This document shows, piece after piece, positions 1 to 8,640 of a stretch of 64,000 nucleotides of DNA (the first letter of the stretch is position 1; the number at the start of each line of letters is the position of its first letter). This DNA comes from Candidatus Desulfofervidaceae bacterium (GTDB lineage Bacteria; Desulfobacterota; Desulfofervidia; Desulfofervidales; Desulfofervidaceae): the NCBI GenBank assembly GCA_027038965.1, contig JALWFG010000016.1, positions 62,001 through 126,000 on the forward strand, in the 5' to 3' direction. The position numbers and the translations under genes were made by a program. Below the pieces are notes generated by a model. That model did not search any database. It had not been told where the DNA came from and worked only from the letters and a program-made list of their open reading frames with translations.

Positions 1-617
1 GCCGAGCGGGTATTTGTGGGGCCTGTGCGACAGTCTATCGTTTAAAGGACGATTATCGCCTCCGTTTTGGACTGGCCTGTCAGACCACCGTAAAACCAGG
101 TATGTATCTGACTCAAATTCCCTTTGTGCCAGCCAACAAGGCGGTTTATGATATTAACCAGTTAACTGCTGATGTTTTCACTATTGAAAGGCTTTATCCT
201 GAAACCTTTCGCTGTCTCGCCTGCAACACCTGCACTAAGGCTTGTCCGATGGATATTCCAGTGATGGATTATATTCAAGCCTTAATCCAAGGGGATATTA
301 AAACAGCCGCTGAAATATCACACAGTTGTATTATGTGTGGTATGTGTACGCTTCGGTGTCCCGCTGAAATTCAACACTTTCATGTCGCCATGTTGGCCAG
401 AAGGCTATATGGAAAATATATTCAACCTAAAGCAAGACACTTAGAAAAGCGGGTAGAACAGATCAAGGCCGGTAAGTTTGATTGGATGATGGATGAATTA
501 ATGGGTTTGTCAACCGAGGAACTAAAAAAACGATATAAAGAAAGGGAATGGGAACCTGAGCCTTATGACCCCCATTGGAAACCTAAAGAAACAAAATATT
601 TGATTATAGAGGAGTAA
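1..617 (+). CDS. frdB: Fumarate reductase/succinate dehydrogenase iron-sulfur subunit (5' truncated)
   Basis: The gene enters from the left edge in the frame that starts at base 3; no start is visible. The first residues, RAGICGACA, match the [2Fe-2S] loop of SdhB/FrdB. Bases 1-2 (GC) are consistent with the last two bases of the preceding Cys codon, and the last ligand is LACQ, 18 residues after the second visible Cys. A C-terminal ferredoxin domain follows with CLACNTCTKACP and CIMCGMCTLRCP. Both motifs have four cysteines, so two [4Fe-4S] clusters are expected rather than the [4Fe-4S]/[3Fe-4S] pair of classical SdhB; this resembles HdrC-type and thiol:fumarate reductase-type subunits. There is no CCG domain after it. 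It ends 2 bp before the flavoprotein gene. Its role is electron transfer between that flavoprotein and an unseen membrane or soluble partner. Confidence 0.88.
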   Translation, partial: RAGICGACATVYRLKDDYRLRFGLACQTTVKPGMYLTQIPFVPANKAVYDINQLTADVFTIERLYPETFRCLACNTCTKACPMDIPVMDYIQALIQGDIKTAAEISHSCIMCGMCTLRCPAEIQHFHVAMLARRLYGKYIQPKARHLEKRVEQIKAGKFDWMMDELMGLSTEELKKRYKEREWEPEPYDPHWKPKETKYLIIEE

Positions 618-619
618 AA

Positions 620-2278
620 ATGAGTGGATATCCAGAAAGTCTTCAAGAAAGTTTGGCCAAGGTAGAAGAAACCAGACCTCAAAGGTTAGAAGAGGCCAGA
701 AAGCAAAGATATTTTCTCAAGCTTTCTCCAGATGAATATGACGCCATTTTACAAAAATATCATCCCGATTATCAGCCTGAGGGACGTAAACCCTTACAGG
801 TAGGTCCTAATAAGGGAGAATTTCTCCAAACAGAATTGGTGGCAATTCTGCAGGGTGCTCCTTGGATAGACCCTGGCAAGTTTTGTGGCAGGTTGAAAAC
901 TCCTGACATGAGCACGGATATCCTTGTAATCGGTGGAGGTGGGGCTGGAAGCGCCGCGGCCCTTTTGGCCTCTGAACAGGGATGTGAGGTAATCTTGGCC
1001 ACCAAACTGCGTCACGGGGATGCCAATACAGTTATGGCTGAAGGAGGGATTCAAGCAGCCGATTTACCCTATGATTCTCCTTATTACCATTTTTTAGATA
1101 CAATAGGGGGCGGTCATTTTACAAACGACAAAAACCTTGTCCGAGCCTTGGTCATGGACGCCCCTATTGTGATTAAATGGCTGGAAGATTTGGGGGTAAT
1201 GTTTGATAAAGAGCCTGATGGCACCATGAAGGAATTGAAAGGTGGTGGTTTGTGTCGGCGCCGCATGCACTCTTCGGCCGATATGACTGGCTCTGAAATT
1301 ATGCGGGTATTAAGAGATGAGGTCAGAAATCATCCTGACAAAATTAAGGTTTTAGAATTTTGTCCTGCAGTTGAGCTTTTGTTAGATGAAGAAGGACAGA
1401 TTGGTGGAGCCATCTTATATAATATGGACAATCAAGAATTTCTGGTAGTTCAGGCTAAGGCCGTCATCTTAGCCACAGGTGGTTATGGTCGCTTACATCT
1501 TCATGGCTTTGCCACTACCAACCATTATGGGGCTACTGGAGATGGTCTAGTGCTCGGTTATCGAGTAGGAGTAAGGCTTCAAAATCTAAAATACGCCCAG
1601 TTCCATCCTACTGGGGCGGCCTTTCCAGAACAGTGTGCCGGAATGCTCATTACCGAAAAGGTGCGCACTTTGGGAGCAGAGCCAATTAACCGTGATGGAG
1701 AGCGTTTTTGTCATCCTTTAGAACCCCGAGATGTTGAAGCGGCTTTAATAATCAGGGAGTGTTTGGAGCGAGAAAAGGGGGTCATTACGCCTACAGGCAG
1801 GCTTGGGATTTGGCTTGATTCGCCAATGATAGATATGATTTGGGGGGAAGGCACAGTAGCCAAGGCCTTGGCAGGTAAATATCTGCAATTCAAGCGGTAC
1901 GGAATTGATATTGCCAAAGAACCCATGCTTGTGTTTCCTACCCTCCATTATCAAAATGGAGGATTGGCCATTAATGAATGGGGAGAAACAACCGTGCCTG
2001 GGCTTTTTGCCGCAGGCGAGGTTACTGGTGGGGTGCATGGCGACAATCGGTTGATGGGCAATTCCCTCCTTGATGTCAATGTTTTTGGTCGCCGAGCCGG
2101 AATAAAGGCCGCTGAGTTTGCTAAACAGCGGGAAAAGGTAAAGGCCCTGAGTTTAAGACACTTAGAAAAATACCTCAAAAACCTAGAGGAAAGTGGGGTC
2201 AAACCAGAACAAAAGACACCTATTATTTTGCCAGATTATCGCAACCCCGAGGTAAAGGTCAAAGGGGCGTTGGACTAG
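620..2278 (+). CDS. frdA: Fumarate reductase/succinate dehydrogenase flavoprotein subunit
   Basis: A 552-residue FAD protein catalysing fumarate/succinate interconversion. After an unusual N-terminal extension of about 95 residues comes the dinucleotide motif GGGGAGSAA (about residues 105-113). Active-site motifs are present: FHPTG, the Arg in VRTLGAEPINRDG, HYQNGG and NRLMGNSL. At the position of the His that binds FAD covalently in E. coli FrdA/SdhA (SHT), this protein has ANT, with Asn at about residue 136. FAD is therefore probably non-covalent. In E. coli, loss of that His spares fumarate reduction but impairs succinate oxidation, so I infer a bias to fumarate reduction. It is followed at 50 bp by sucC. 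L-aspartate oxidase was considered, but the adjacent iron-sulfur subunit and sucCD favour Frd/Sdh. Confidence 0.9.
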   Translation: MSGYPESLQESLAKVEETRPQRLEEARKQRYFLKLSPDEYDAILQKYHPDYQPEGRKPLQVGPNKGEFLQTELVAILQGAPWIDPGKFCGRLKTPDMSTDILVIGGGGAGSAAALLASEQGCEVILATKLRHGDANTVMAEGGIQAADLPYDSPYYHFLDTIGGGHFTNDKNLVRALVMDAPIVIKWLEDLGVMFDKEPDGTMKELKGGGLCRRRMHSSADMTGSEIMRVLRDEVRNHPDKIKVLEFCPAVELLLDEEGQIGGAILYNMDNQEFLVVQAKAVILATGGYGRLHLHGFATTNHYGATGDGLVLGYRVGVRLQNLKYAQFHPTGAAFPEQCAGMLITEKVRTLGAEPINRDGERFCHPLEPRDVEAALIIRECLEREKGVITPTGRLGIWLDSPMIDMIWGEGTVAKALAGKYLQFKRYGIDIAKEPMLVFPTLHYQNGGLAINEWGETTVPGLFAAGEVTGGVHGDNRLMGNSLLDVNVFGRRAGIKAAEFAKQREKVKALSLRHLEKYLKNLEESGVKPEQKTPIILPDYRNPEVKVKGALD

Positions 2279-2328
2279 AGATAAACGGCCAAAGAAAACG
2301 GCCAAATTTAGTAAAGGGAGCAGAACAA

Positions 2329-3486
2329 ATGAAGGTTCATGAATACCAGGCAAAGGAACTGTTTGAGCAGTTTGGGATTCCTATCCCAGAGGGCAAATTG
2401 GCCAATTCCTGTGAGGAGGTCATGGCTGCGATTGAAGAGTTGGGATTGCCTGTAGTGATTAAGGCCCAAATTCAAGCTGGTGGCCGAGGGAAGGCAGGGG
2501 GAGTAAAGCTGGCCAAGACGAAAGAAGAAGCCCAAGAAATTGCTAAAAATATGCTTGGCAAACCGTTGGTAACCCACCAGACTGGAGGACAAGGGAAAAT
2601 CGTAAGAAAGGTCTTGGTAGAAAAGGCGGCTGATATAAAAAAGGAGTATTATGTAGGCATGGTAATTGATAGGGCCCAGAGGAAGCCAGTGATTATGGTT
2701 AGTCCAGCCGGGGGTATGGAAATTGAGGAATTGGCCCAAGAAAAACCAGAATTGATCTTTAAAGAACCGATAGATCCCTTCTTGGGGCTTTTACCCTTTC
2801 AGGCAAGGAAGCTTTCTTTTAAGGCTGAGATGCCTGTGAGAGAGGCCGCTAAGATTCTTACCTCCTTATATAAGCTCTTTATTGCCAAGGATTGCTCTCT
2901 AGCCGAGATCAATCCCCTTATTCTTACCTCTGAAGGTAACCTTTTGGCCATTGACGCCAAGCTAAACTTTGACGATAGTGCCCTCTATCGCCATCCAGAT
3001 GTAAAGGAAATGCTTGACCCGTTAGAGCTAGACCCCTTGGAATATGAGGCCATGAAATATCATTTAAACTATGTCCGTCTAGATGGTAATGTGGGTATTA
3101 TGGTGAATGGAGCCGGACTGGCAATGGCCACCATGGATGTCATTAAACTGGCCGGGGCCGAACCAGCCAACTTTTTGGATGTTGGGGGTGGAGCCAATGT
3201 AGAAATGATTACCCAAGGATTCAAAATTCTGCTTTCTGACCCCAATGTGAAGTTAATCTTTATTAATATCTTCGGCGGTATATTGCGTTGCGATGTCCTA
3301 GCTCAAGGGGTAATAGAAGCCGCCAAACAAGTGGAAATTAATATCCCTGTATTGGTAAGACTTGAGGGCACAAATGTAGAAAAGGGACGTCAGATGTTAA
3401 ATGAATCTGGCCTCAACTTTATTGTAGCCAAGGACATAAGCGAGGCTGCCAAGAAGATCGTAGAGACTTTAGGAACAAAGGAGTAA
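2329..3486 (+). CDS. sucC: Succinyl-CoA synthetase (ADP-forming) beta subunit
   Basis: A 385-residue protein of normal SucC length. It starts [18 protein letters not shown], the usual N-terminus of the ATP-grasp nucleotide-binding domain. The grasp signature [14 protein letters not shown] is near residue 47. The C-terminal CoA-ligase domain includes [11 protein letters not shown] and the glycine-rich LDVGGGA, and near residues 325-330 it has [10 protein letters not shown]. With SucD it interconverts succinate + ATP + CoA and succinyl-CoA + ADP + Pi in the cytoplasm. An AGGGAGCAG-type ribosome site lies just before the ATG. It is 4 bp from sucD, and its place behind frdBA couples the succinate pool to succinyl-CoA in either direction of the TCA cycle. 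Confidence 0.95.
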   Translation: MKVHEYQAKELFEQFGIPIPEGKLANSCEEVMAAIEELGLPVVIKAQIQAGGRGKAGGVKLAKTKEEAQEIAKNMLGKPLVTHQTGGQGKIVRKVLVEKAADIKKEYYVGMVIDRAQRKPVIMVSPAGGMEIEELAQEKPELIFKEPIDPFLGLLPFQARKLSFKAEMPVREAAKILTSLYKLFIAKDCSLAEINPLILTSEGNLLAIDAKLNFDDSALYRHPDVKEMLDPLELDPLEYEAMKYHLNYVRLDGNVGIMVNGAGLAMATMDVIKLAGAEPANFLDVGGGANVEMITQGFKILLSDPNVKLIFINIFGGILRCDVLAQGVIEAAKQVEINIPVLVRLEGTNVEKGRQMLNESGLNFIVAKDISEAAKKIVETLGTKE

Positions 3487-3490
3487 AACC

Positions 3491-4369
3491 ATGGCTATAT
3501 TAATCAATGAAAATACGCGGGTTTTGGTCCAAGGTATTACGGGTAAAGAAGGGGCCTTTCACACCAAACAAATGCTTGCCTATGGCACGAAGGTAGTGGC
3601 TGGAGTAACTCCTGGCAAGGGTGGGCAAAGGGTAGAAGATGTGCCTGTGTTTAATACTGTGGAAGCGGCTGTAAAGGAAACAGGGGCCAATGCCTCGGTC
3701 ATTTTTGTTCCAGCACCCTTTGCCTGTGACGCCATTTATGAAGCCGTTGATGCCGGCATTAAACTTATTGTGTGTATTACAGAGGGGATCCCTACTTTAG
3801 ACATGATGAAGGTTAAGCGGTATTTAGAAGGGCATCCGGAGGTAGTAGTCATTGGGCCTAATTGTCCTGGACTTATTTGTCCACCATTTAAGTGCAAGAT
3901 GGGCATTATGCCAGGACACATTCATACCCCTGGCCCTATTGGGGTCATCTCCCGAAGTGGCACCCTGACTTATGAAGTAGATTATCAGCTAACCCTAGCT
4001 GGTCTTGGGCAAACTACCTGTATTGGGATTGGAGGAGATCAAATCCCGGGGACAAACTTTATTGACTTACTCAAACTTTTCAATGAAGATGAAGAAACCA
4101 AAGGCGTGGTTATGGTAGGAGAAATAGGTGGCACGGCCGAGGAAGAGGCGGCTGAGTGGATTAAGGCCAATTTTAAGAAGCCTGTAGTAGCCTTTATTGC
4201 CGGACGTACTGCCCCCCCTGGCAAGCGAATGGGGCATGCAGGGGCCATTATTTCAGGCGGACAGGGAACGGCCGAAAGTAAAATGGCAGCCCTAAGGGCA
4301 GCCGGAATCTTTGTAGCCGAAGACTTAGGGACCCTAGGACAAACAGTCAAAGAGGTAATGGGCTTATAA
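3491..4369 (+). CDS. sucD: Succinyl-CoA synthetase alpha subunit
   Basis: A 292-residue protein with the standard SucD layout: an N-terminal CoA-binding Rossmann domain ([16 protein letters not shown], with GVTPGKGG following), then the ligase domain. GPNCPGLI is near residue 122. The phosphohistidine loop is GHAGAII near residue 253, so the catalytic His is kept. Spacing of 4 bp from sucC and 10 bp to the next gene shows one transcript. Together with sucC it forms the alpha/beta synthetase. Nothing suggests a divergent citryl-CoA synthetase, although that cannot be excluded by eye. Confidence 0.95.
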   Translation: MAILINENTRVLVQGITGKEGAFHTKQMLAYGTKVVAGVTPGKGGQRVEDVPVFNTVEAAVKETGANASVIFVPAPFACDAIYEAVDAGIKLIVCITEGIPTLDMMKVKRYLEGHPEVVVIGPNCPGLICPPFKCKMGIMPGHIHTPGPIGVISRSGTLTYEVDYQLTLAGLGQTTCIGIGGDQIPGTNFIDLLKLFNEDEETKGVVMVGEIGGTAEEEAAEWIKANFKKPVVAFIAGRTAPPGKRMGHAGAIISGGQGTAESKMAALRAAGIFVAEDLGTLGQTVKEVMGL

Positions 4370-4379
4370 GAGGACAAAC

Positions 4380-4916
4380 ATGATTTTGCCCTACTTGGGG
4401 AAAATACCTCAAATTCATCCTACCGCCTTTATTGTAGAAGACGCCGATATTATCGGTGATGTTACCATCGGGGCCAAATCTAGCGTTTGGTTCAAGGCCG
4501 TTATTCGGGGAGATGTTCATTACATCAAAATAGGAGCACGGACCAATGTCCAAGACGGTGCCCTCCTGCATGTAACTCATGACACTCACCCTTTGGTCAT
4601 TGGGGATGAAGTTACTGTCGCCCATGGGGTCATCCTGCATGGATGCACTATTAAAGGCAAGGCATTAATCGGTATGGGCGCCATAGTTTTAGATGGTGCC
4701 GTGGTAAATGAAAACGTTATTATTGGAGCCGGAGCGGTAGTTCCCCCAGGCATGGTTATACCCTCCGGAGCATTGGTTGTAGGAGTGCCTGCAAAGGTTA
4801 AGAGAGAACTCGGTGAAAAAGAAATCCAGTTAATCAAAGAATCGGCCCAAAATTACATTCGTTATGCCGAAAACTTCCGTCTTTCAGGAGTAAAAAATGC
4901 AGCCCGCCAAAGGTAA
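4380..4916 (+). CDS. Gamma-carbonic anhydrase family (YrdA-like) protein
   Basis: A 178-residue left-handed beta-helix protein with repeated hexapeptides of the form [V/I]-G-x-x-[V/S]-x. The family metal ligands can be followed as His in LLHVTHD and the two His of VAHGVILHG. The early RGD (VIRGDVHYIKIG) and TNVQDG are also typical of gamma-CA/YrdA homologues. It may interconvert CO2 and bicarbonate, but many YrdA-type proteins have no shown activity and some are assembly factors, so only the family is secure. It sits in the frd-suc operon and its last 20 bp overlap the next gene. CO2/bicarbonate supply for carboxylation would be a reasonable role. Confidence 0.82.
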   Translation: MILPYLGKIPQIHPTAFIVEDADIIGDVTIGAKSSVWFKAVIRGDVHYIKIGARTNVQDGALLHVTHDTHPLVIGDEVTVAHGVILHGCTIKGKALIGMGAIVLDGAVVNENVIIGAGAVVPPGMVIPSGALVVGVPAKVKRELGEKEIQLIKESAQNYIRYAENFRLSGVKNAARQR

Positions 4917-6696
4917 AAAGAAAAAAATCCCAAGGCATCCCTTTGTAAAATGTAGGGGAGGAAAGAGGGCCCCCCGGAGATTTGATTATCCTCAAGGGGT
5001 AAAAGACTGTAAAGAAGCGGTAGAAAAATATGGCGTTAATTTGGTATGTCAAATTGGTTGTTTAGGCTTAGGAAGTTGTGTTCAGGCCTGCCCACAAGAG
5101 GCTATTCAGATTGGTGAAAGAGGATTGCCAGTCATAGATGAGGAAAATTGTATTGGATGTGGTAAGTGTGTTAGGGCATGTCCTCAAGGTGTCTTAGAAC
5201 TATTTTCGCCCATTACTCCAATCTTAAGATTTAACCGTCAAGATGATTGTCTAGCGCCTTGCCAACAAAATTGTCCTGCTCAAGTTGATATCCCTAGATT
5301 TATCCAAAAGATAAAGGAAAAAGACTATAAATCTGCCTTGATGATAGTAAAAGACCGTTTGCCAATGCCTTTGACCTTAGGCAGGGTCTGTCCTAGACCT
5401 TGTGAGGACAGGTGTCGTCGCAGACAGGTTGATGAGGCAGTCGCAATAGACTTCTTAAAAAGATTTATTGCTGATTATCATTATTATAAAAATGAACATT
5501 TAAAACCCTTCTTGCTCCCTGAAAGTGGTCATAAAGTGGCTATTATTGGTGGCGGTCCTAGTGGACTTGCCTGTGCCTATTTTTTACGGCGTTTAGGACA
5601 TAAACCAGATATTTATGAAGCCATGCCTAAGTTGGGGGGCATGCTCCGTTATGGCATTCCTGATTATCGGCTCCCTCAAAAGGTCTTAGATTGGGAAATC
5701 GAAGAAATTGTTTCCTTAGGAGTAGGAGTAAAGACAGGAGTAAGGCTAGGTAGAGACTTTACCCTGCAATCTTTAAAAGAAGAAGGATATGAGGCCATTT
5801 TTATGGCGATTGGGGCCTGGAAGGCAAGGAAGATGAACATTGAAGGAGAAGGGCTGGAAGGAGTAATTGCCGGCTTAGAATTTCTTAAAAGAGTAGCCAT
5901 GGGGGAACGACCTGAAATAGGACCTCGGGTGATTGTAGTTGGGGGCGGCAATGTGGCTATGGATGCGGCTCGCACGGCCATACGCTTGAGTTCGGTAAAA
6001 GAGGTGACAGTAGTATATCGGCGAGACCAGAACGCTATGCCTGCCTCAAAACAAGAATTCCTTGCGGCCCAGCAAGAGGGTATAAAGTTTATGTTCTTAA
6101 CAAATCCAACCCGATTTTTAGGAGATAGGCAGCTAACCGCGGCTGAGTGTATTAAAATGCAATTAGGAAGGCCGGATGCTAGTGGACGCAGGCGGCCAGA
6201 ACCTATTTCGGGTTCGGAATTTGTGCTTGAAGCAGACCATGTAATTACCGCCATTGGGCAAACGCCAGATAGTTCCATCTTTAAAGATGACCCTATAGGA
6301 AAGGATTTAGAAGTCTCTAGACGGGGCACTATTGTTGTTAATCAAGATACCATGCAAACCAACATACCTTTTGTCTTTGCCGCCGGCGATGTAGTATTAG
6401 GGCCCAAAAGGGTAGTGGATGCCATTGGAACGGCTAGATTGGCGGCTAGAAGTATTCACCTTTACCTTAAAGGCAAAGAAGTGGCTCCTCCTCCCAATTT
6501 GCTTAAAACCTCATTGCCAGAAACAGAAGTTGACTCAACAAAAATTCCTAAAATTCCTAGGCATCCCATGCCCGAAAGACCACCTTTAGAACGAATAAAG
6601 GACTTTGAAGAAGTAGAACTCGGCTATAGTGAAGAAATTGCCTTGGCCGAAGCCCAGCGCTGCCTCAATTGTGGCCTTATATGTTATGGGGAATAG
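4897..6696 (+). CDS. RnfB-type ferredoxin fused to GltD/NfnB-like NAD(P)H:FAD oxidoreductase
   Basis: A 599-residue fusion. Residues ~17-105 resemble the RnfB ferredoxin region: a CRGG followed by FDYPQGVKDCKEA, then CQIGCLGLGSCVQACP and CIGCGKCVRACP, which give two [4Fe-4S] clusters. Residues ~120-560 are GltD-like: CLAPCQQNCP and CPRPCEDRCRR clusters, FAD site IIGGGPSGLACAY (~residue 215), NAD(P) site VVGGGNVAMDAAR (~residue 350), and the AAGDVVLGPKRVVDAI FAD signature near the C-terminus. It closes with CLNCG. No large glutamate synthase subunit is nearby. By family it should move electrons between NAD(P)H and ferredoxin-like carriers. It is the last gene of the frd-suc operon and overlaps the previous gene by 20 bp. 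The donor and acceptor are unknown. Confidence 0.85.
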   Translation: MQPAKGKKKKIPRHPFVKCRGGKRAPRRFDYPQGVKDCKEAVEKYGVNLVCQIGCLGLGSCVQACPQEAIQIGERGLPVIDEENCIGCGKCVRACPQGVLELFSPITPILRFNRQDDCLAPCQQNCPAQVDIPRFIQKIKEKDYKSALMIVKDRLPMPLTLGRVCPRPCEDRCRRRQVDEAVAIDFLKRFIADYHYYKNEHLKPFLLPESGHKVAIIGGGPSGLACAYFLRRLGHKPDIYEAMPKLGGMLRYGIPDYRLPQKVLDWEIEEIVSLGVGVKTGVRLGRDFTLQSLKEEGYEAIFMAIGAWKARKMNIEGEGLEGVIAGLEFLKRVAMGERPEIGPRVIVVGGGNVAMDAARTAIRLSSVKEVTVVYRRDQNAMPASKQEFLAAQQEGIKFMFLTNPTRFLGDRQLTAAECIKMQLGRPDASGRRRPEPISGSEFVLEADHVITAIGQTPDSSIFKDDPIGKDLEVSRRGTIVVNQDTMQTNIPFVFAAGDVVLGPKRVVDAIGTARLAARSIHLYLKGKEVAPPPNLLKTSLPETEVDSTKIPKIPRHPMPERPPLERIKDFEEVELGYSEEIALAEAQRCLNCGLICYGE

Positions 6697-6788
6697 AAAG
6701 ATTAACTCAACTTGCTACCTTTATTGGAGTGTGAGTGATGAGTGTGAGAGTGAAAGGCAAAAGGCTAAAGGTGAAAGGCTATCTGATG

Positions 6789-6834
6789 TTTTGGATTTTG
6801 AATCAAATTTCTTTTTCTAATTCAAAATCCAAAA
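6789..6834. repeat. Perfect 15-bp inverted repeat between convergent genes
   Basis: The arms are TTTTGGATTTTGAAT (6789-6803) and its exact complement (6820-6834), with a 16-nt loop rich in T. It lies between two converging genes and could end transcription from both sides, although it lacks a G+C-rich stem. Looser flanking repeats of GTGAGTGATGAG type at 6730-6750 and CTCACTCATC near 6912-6925 point toward each other, so the whole 6.72-6.93 kb gap looks like a decayed palindromic repeat element. Confidence 0.7.
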
Positions 6835-6946
6835 TCCATAATTCAAAATTATTAAGAAAAACAGCTCACCGTTAAGGATTGCAAGGGAATATAACTCACA
6901 CTGTTTACTATTCTCACTCATCGCTTAGGTGGCAAGTTGGGTAAGT

Positions 6947-8069
6947 TTATTTCACCTCCACTATCCATATTTTTTTGTCAACATCACCGTTTGTTAAAAA
7001 AGTAGTGGTACCAGTGACTCCTGGAAAATTTTGGACGTATTGGGGCAACCCCTTTATATCCAAATGGGCCACACTCTCCAGATAGCCAATGATAGTCCCA
7101 ATTTCATAGGCTTGAGCGGCAAGATAATTAGGCAGTTCTTTATAGGCGCTTTGATAGCGTTTGACAAATGCCCTTACCCAAGGCTTCTGGGCCTTGGGAT
7201 TAAAGGGGCTCGGAAAGTAAATGGCACGACAGTATTGCTTGATATTGGAGAGGAATTTGGGATTATTCCAAAGAGCAGTTCCTAAAAAGATTAAGTTTCT
7301 GGCATTATAATATGCAAATTGGGAAATAATAAACGTGGCCTCAAGGGAGGTATCAGCAATAAAAATGGCATCAAAGGGAAAGGTGGGAGGATGAGTTATA
7401 AGAATTTCGGGCGAAGATTCGGCAATTCGATATCCAATAATCTTTTTTATAATATCTCCAAAATCAGTTTTTTGAGGAGGATAACCAAACATCTTTCTTA
7501 TTTCTCCACCATTTTGGACCACAGCACTTGCGAATAGATGGGCATATCTTTGTCCATATTTATTTTGGGGATATAAGATTATAAACGAATGAAGTCCCAA
7601 ATCCTGTAAGGCAAAGGAGGCAAGATTCATTAACTGAATCTGGTCAGTCACAAAATCCCGATACACAACTTGGCCTAATTCCAAATTTCTCTCATTCGTC
7701 ATAACTATCAAAGGCATCTTTATCTTTTGGGCCATATGGACAACACCTTTAGCGGTCTTTTGGCCTAAAAGGGCTACTCCGAGGCTACATCCATCCTTTT
7801 GCATCTTTTTTAGTTGCATTGCGGCGTAGTTTGGATCTGAGGCTGTATTATACACTCGCAGTTTAAAGGCAGGACTTGAAGAGAGGACCTCTAATGCCAA
7901 AGATAAACCCTTCAATACTGCTATTCCCAACCTCCCATCCTCACCATCCAATGGAATGAGACACCCGATTTTATAACGAGGGCCAAACCAAGGTAGAAAG
8001 GCCCATGCAGGCCGCACCAAAACGATTATAAAAAAAAAAGAAAGTAAAAGAAAAAAGGACCTTTTTCAT
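6947..8069 (-). CDS. Periplasmic LIVBP-like ligand-binding protein; signal peptide out of frame by one base
   Basis: The open body (6947-8020, about 357 codons) resembles type-I periplasmic binding proteins of the ABC/LpoA-activator fold: KIGCLIPLDGEDGRLG at the start, then NTASDP, GLHSFIILYPQNKYG and GVTGTTTF near the end. No good start exists in that frame. The ATG at 8069, 7 bp past the grpE stop, begins a textbook signal peptide (MKKVLFSF, then a Phe/Ile/Val core ending in AWA), but it joins the body only if the T10 tract at 8039-8030 is read as T9. The gene is therefore either broken by one base, expressed by slippage or phase variation, or affected by a sequencing error. It is the third gene of the hrcA-grpE operon. 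The ligand is unknown. Confidence 0.72.
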
Positions 8070-8075
8070 GAATAC

Positions 8076-8621
8076 TTATTCTTTAGGTTTACCTACCACT
8101 ACTAAAGAAGGGCGAAGAAGCCTGTCATGCAACATGTAACCCTTCTGCAATTCTTTAATCACAATTTCTTCGGTAATATCATCTTTTTCTTCTACTTGAA
8201 CTGCCTCATGAAAATGAGGATTAAATTTCTCTCCCTCAGCCTTTACTGGCTTCACTCCAAATTTTTCTAAACATCCATGCATCATTTTTAGGGTTAATTT
8301 TACTCCCTCTAAAAGGGCATTTATCTCTGTTTTCTCCTCTGCATGGGTTAGGGCCCGTTCTAGGTTGTCAATAACGGGTAACAAGTTTTTGACAAGCTGT
8401 TCATTGGCAAATTTAAAGTAATCAGAACGTTCCTTTTCTACCCTCTTGCGTAAATTGTCAAGTTCGGCCATTGCCCGGAGCCACTTTTCATAGTATTCCT
8501 GGGCTTCTTTTGTTTTCTCCTCTAGCTTTTGCTCTAATTCCTTTATCTTTTTTTCCAATTCAGTTCTTTCTTTACTCCCATTACCTTTGGCGGTTTTCTC
8601 CTTTTCGGGCTTCATAGCCAT
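8076..8621 (-). CDS. grpE: Nucleotide exchange factor GrpE
   Basis: A 181-residue cytoplasmic cochaperone that releases ADP from DnaK. A charged N-terminal tail is followed by a long coiled coil (about residues 20-85, including YYEKWLRAMAELDNLRKRVEKE), then LLPVIDNLERAL and the C-terminal beta domain ending LLRPSLVVVGKP. These are the GrpE family landmarks. AAAGGAGA lies just before the start. It follows hrcA by 19 bp, so it is transcribed from the CIRCE-controlled promoter. dnaK and dnaJ are not in the window. Confidence 0.95.
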   Translation of the reverse strand: MAMKPEKEKTAKGNGSKERTELEKKIKELEQKLEEKTKEAQEYYEKWLRAMAELDNLRKRVEKERSDYFKFANEQLVKNLLPVIDNLERALTHAEEKTEINALLEGVKLTLKMMHGCLEKFGVKPVKAEGEKFNPHFHEAVQVEEKDDITEEIVIKELQKGYMLHDRLLRPSLVVVGKPKE

Positions 8622-8640
8622 TGTCTCCTTTAGCTCTGGT

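Noticed and set aside
5676-6329. Long open frame on the minus strand opposite the RnfB-GltD gene
   Set aside because: It is the antisense shadow of a gene with strong family motifs, has low-complexity composition and no ribosome site.
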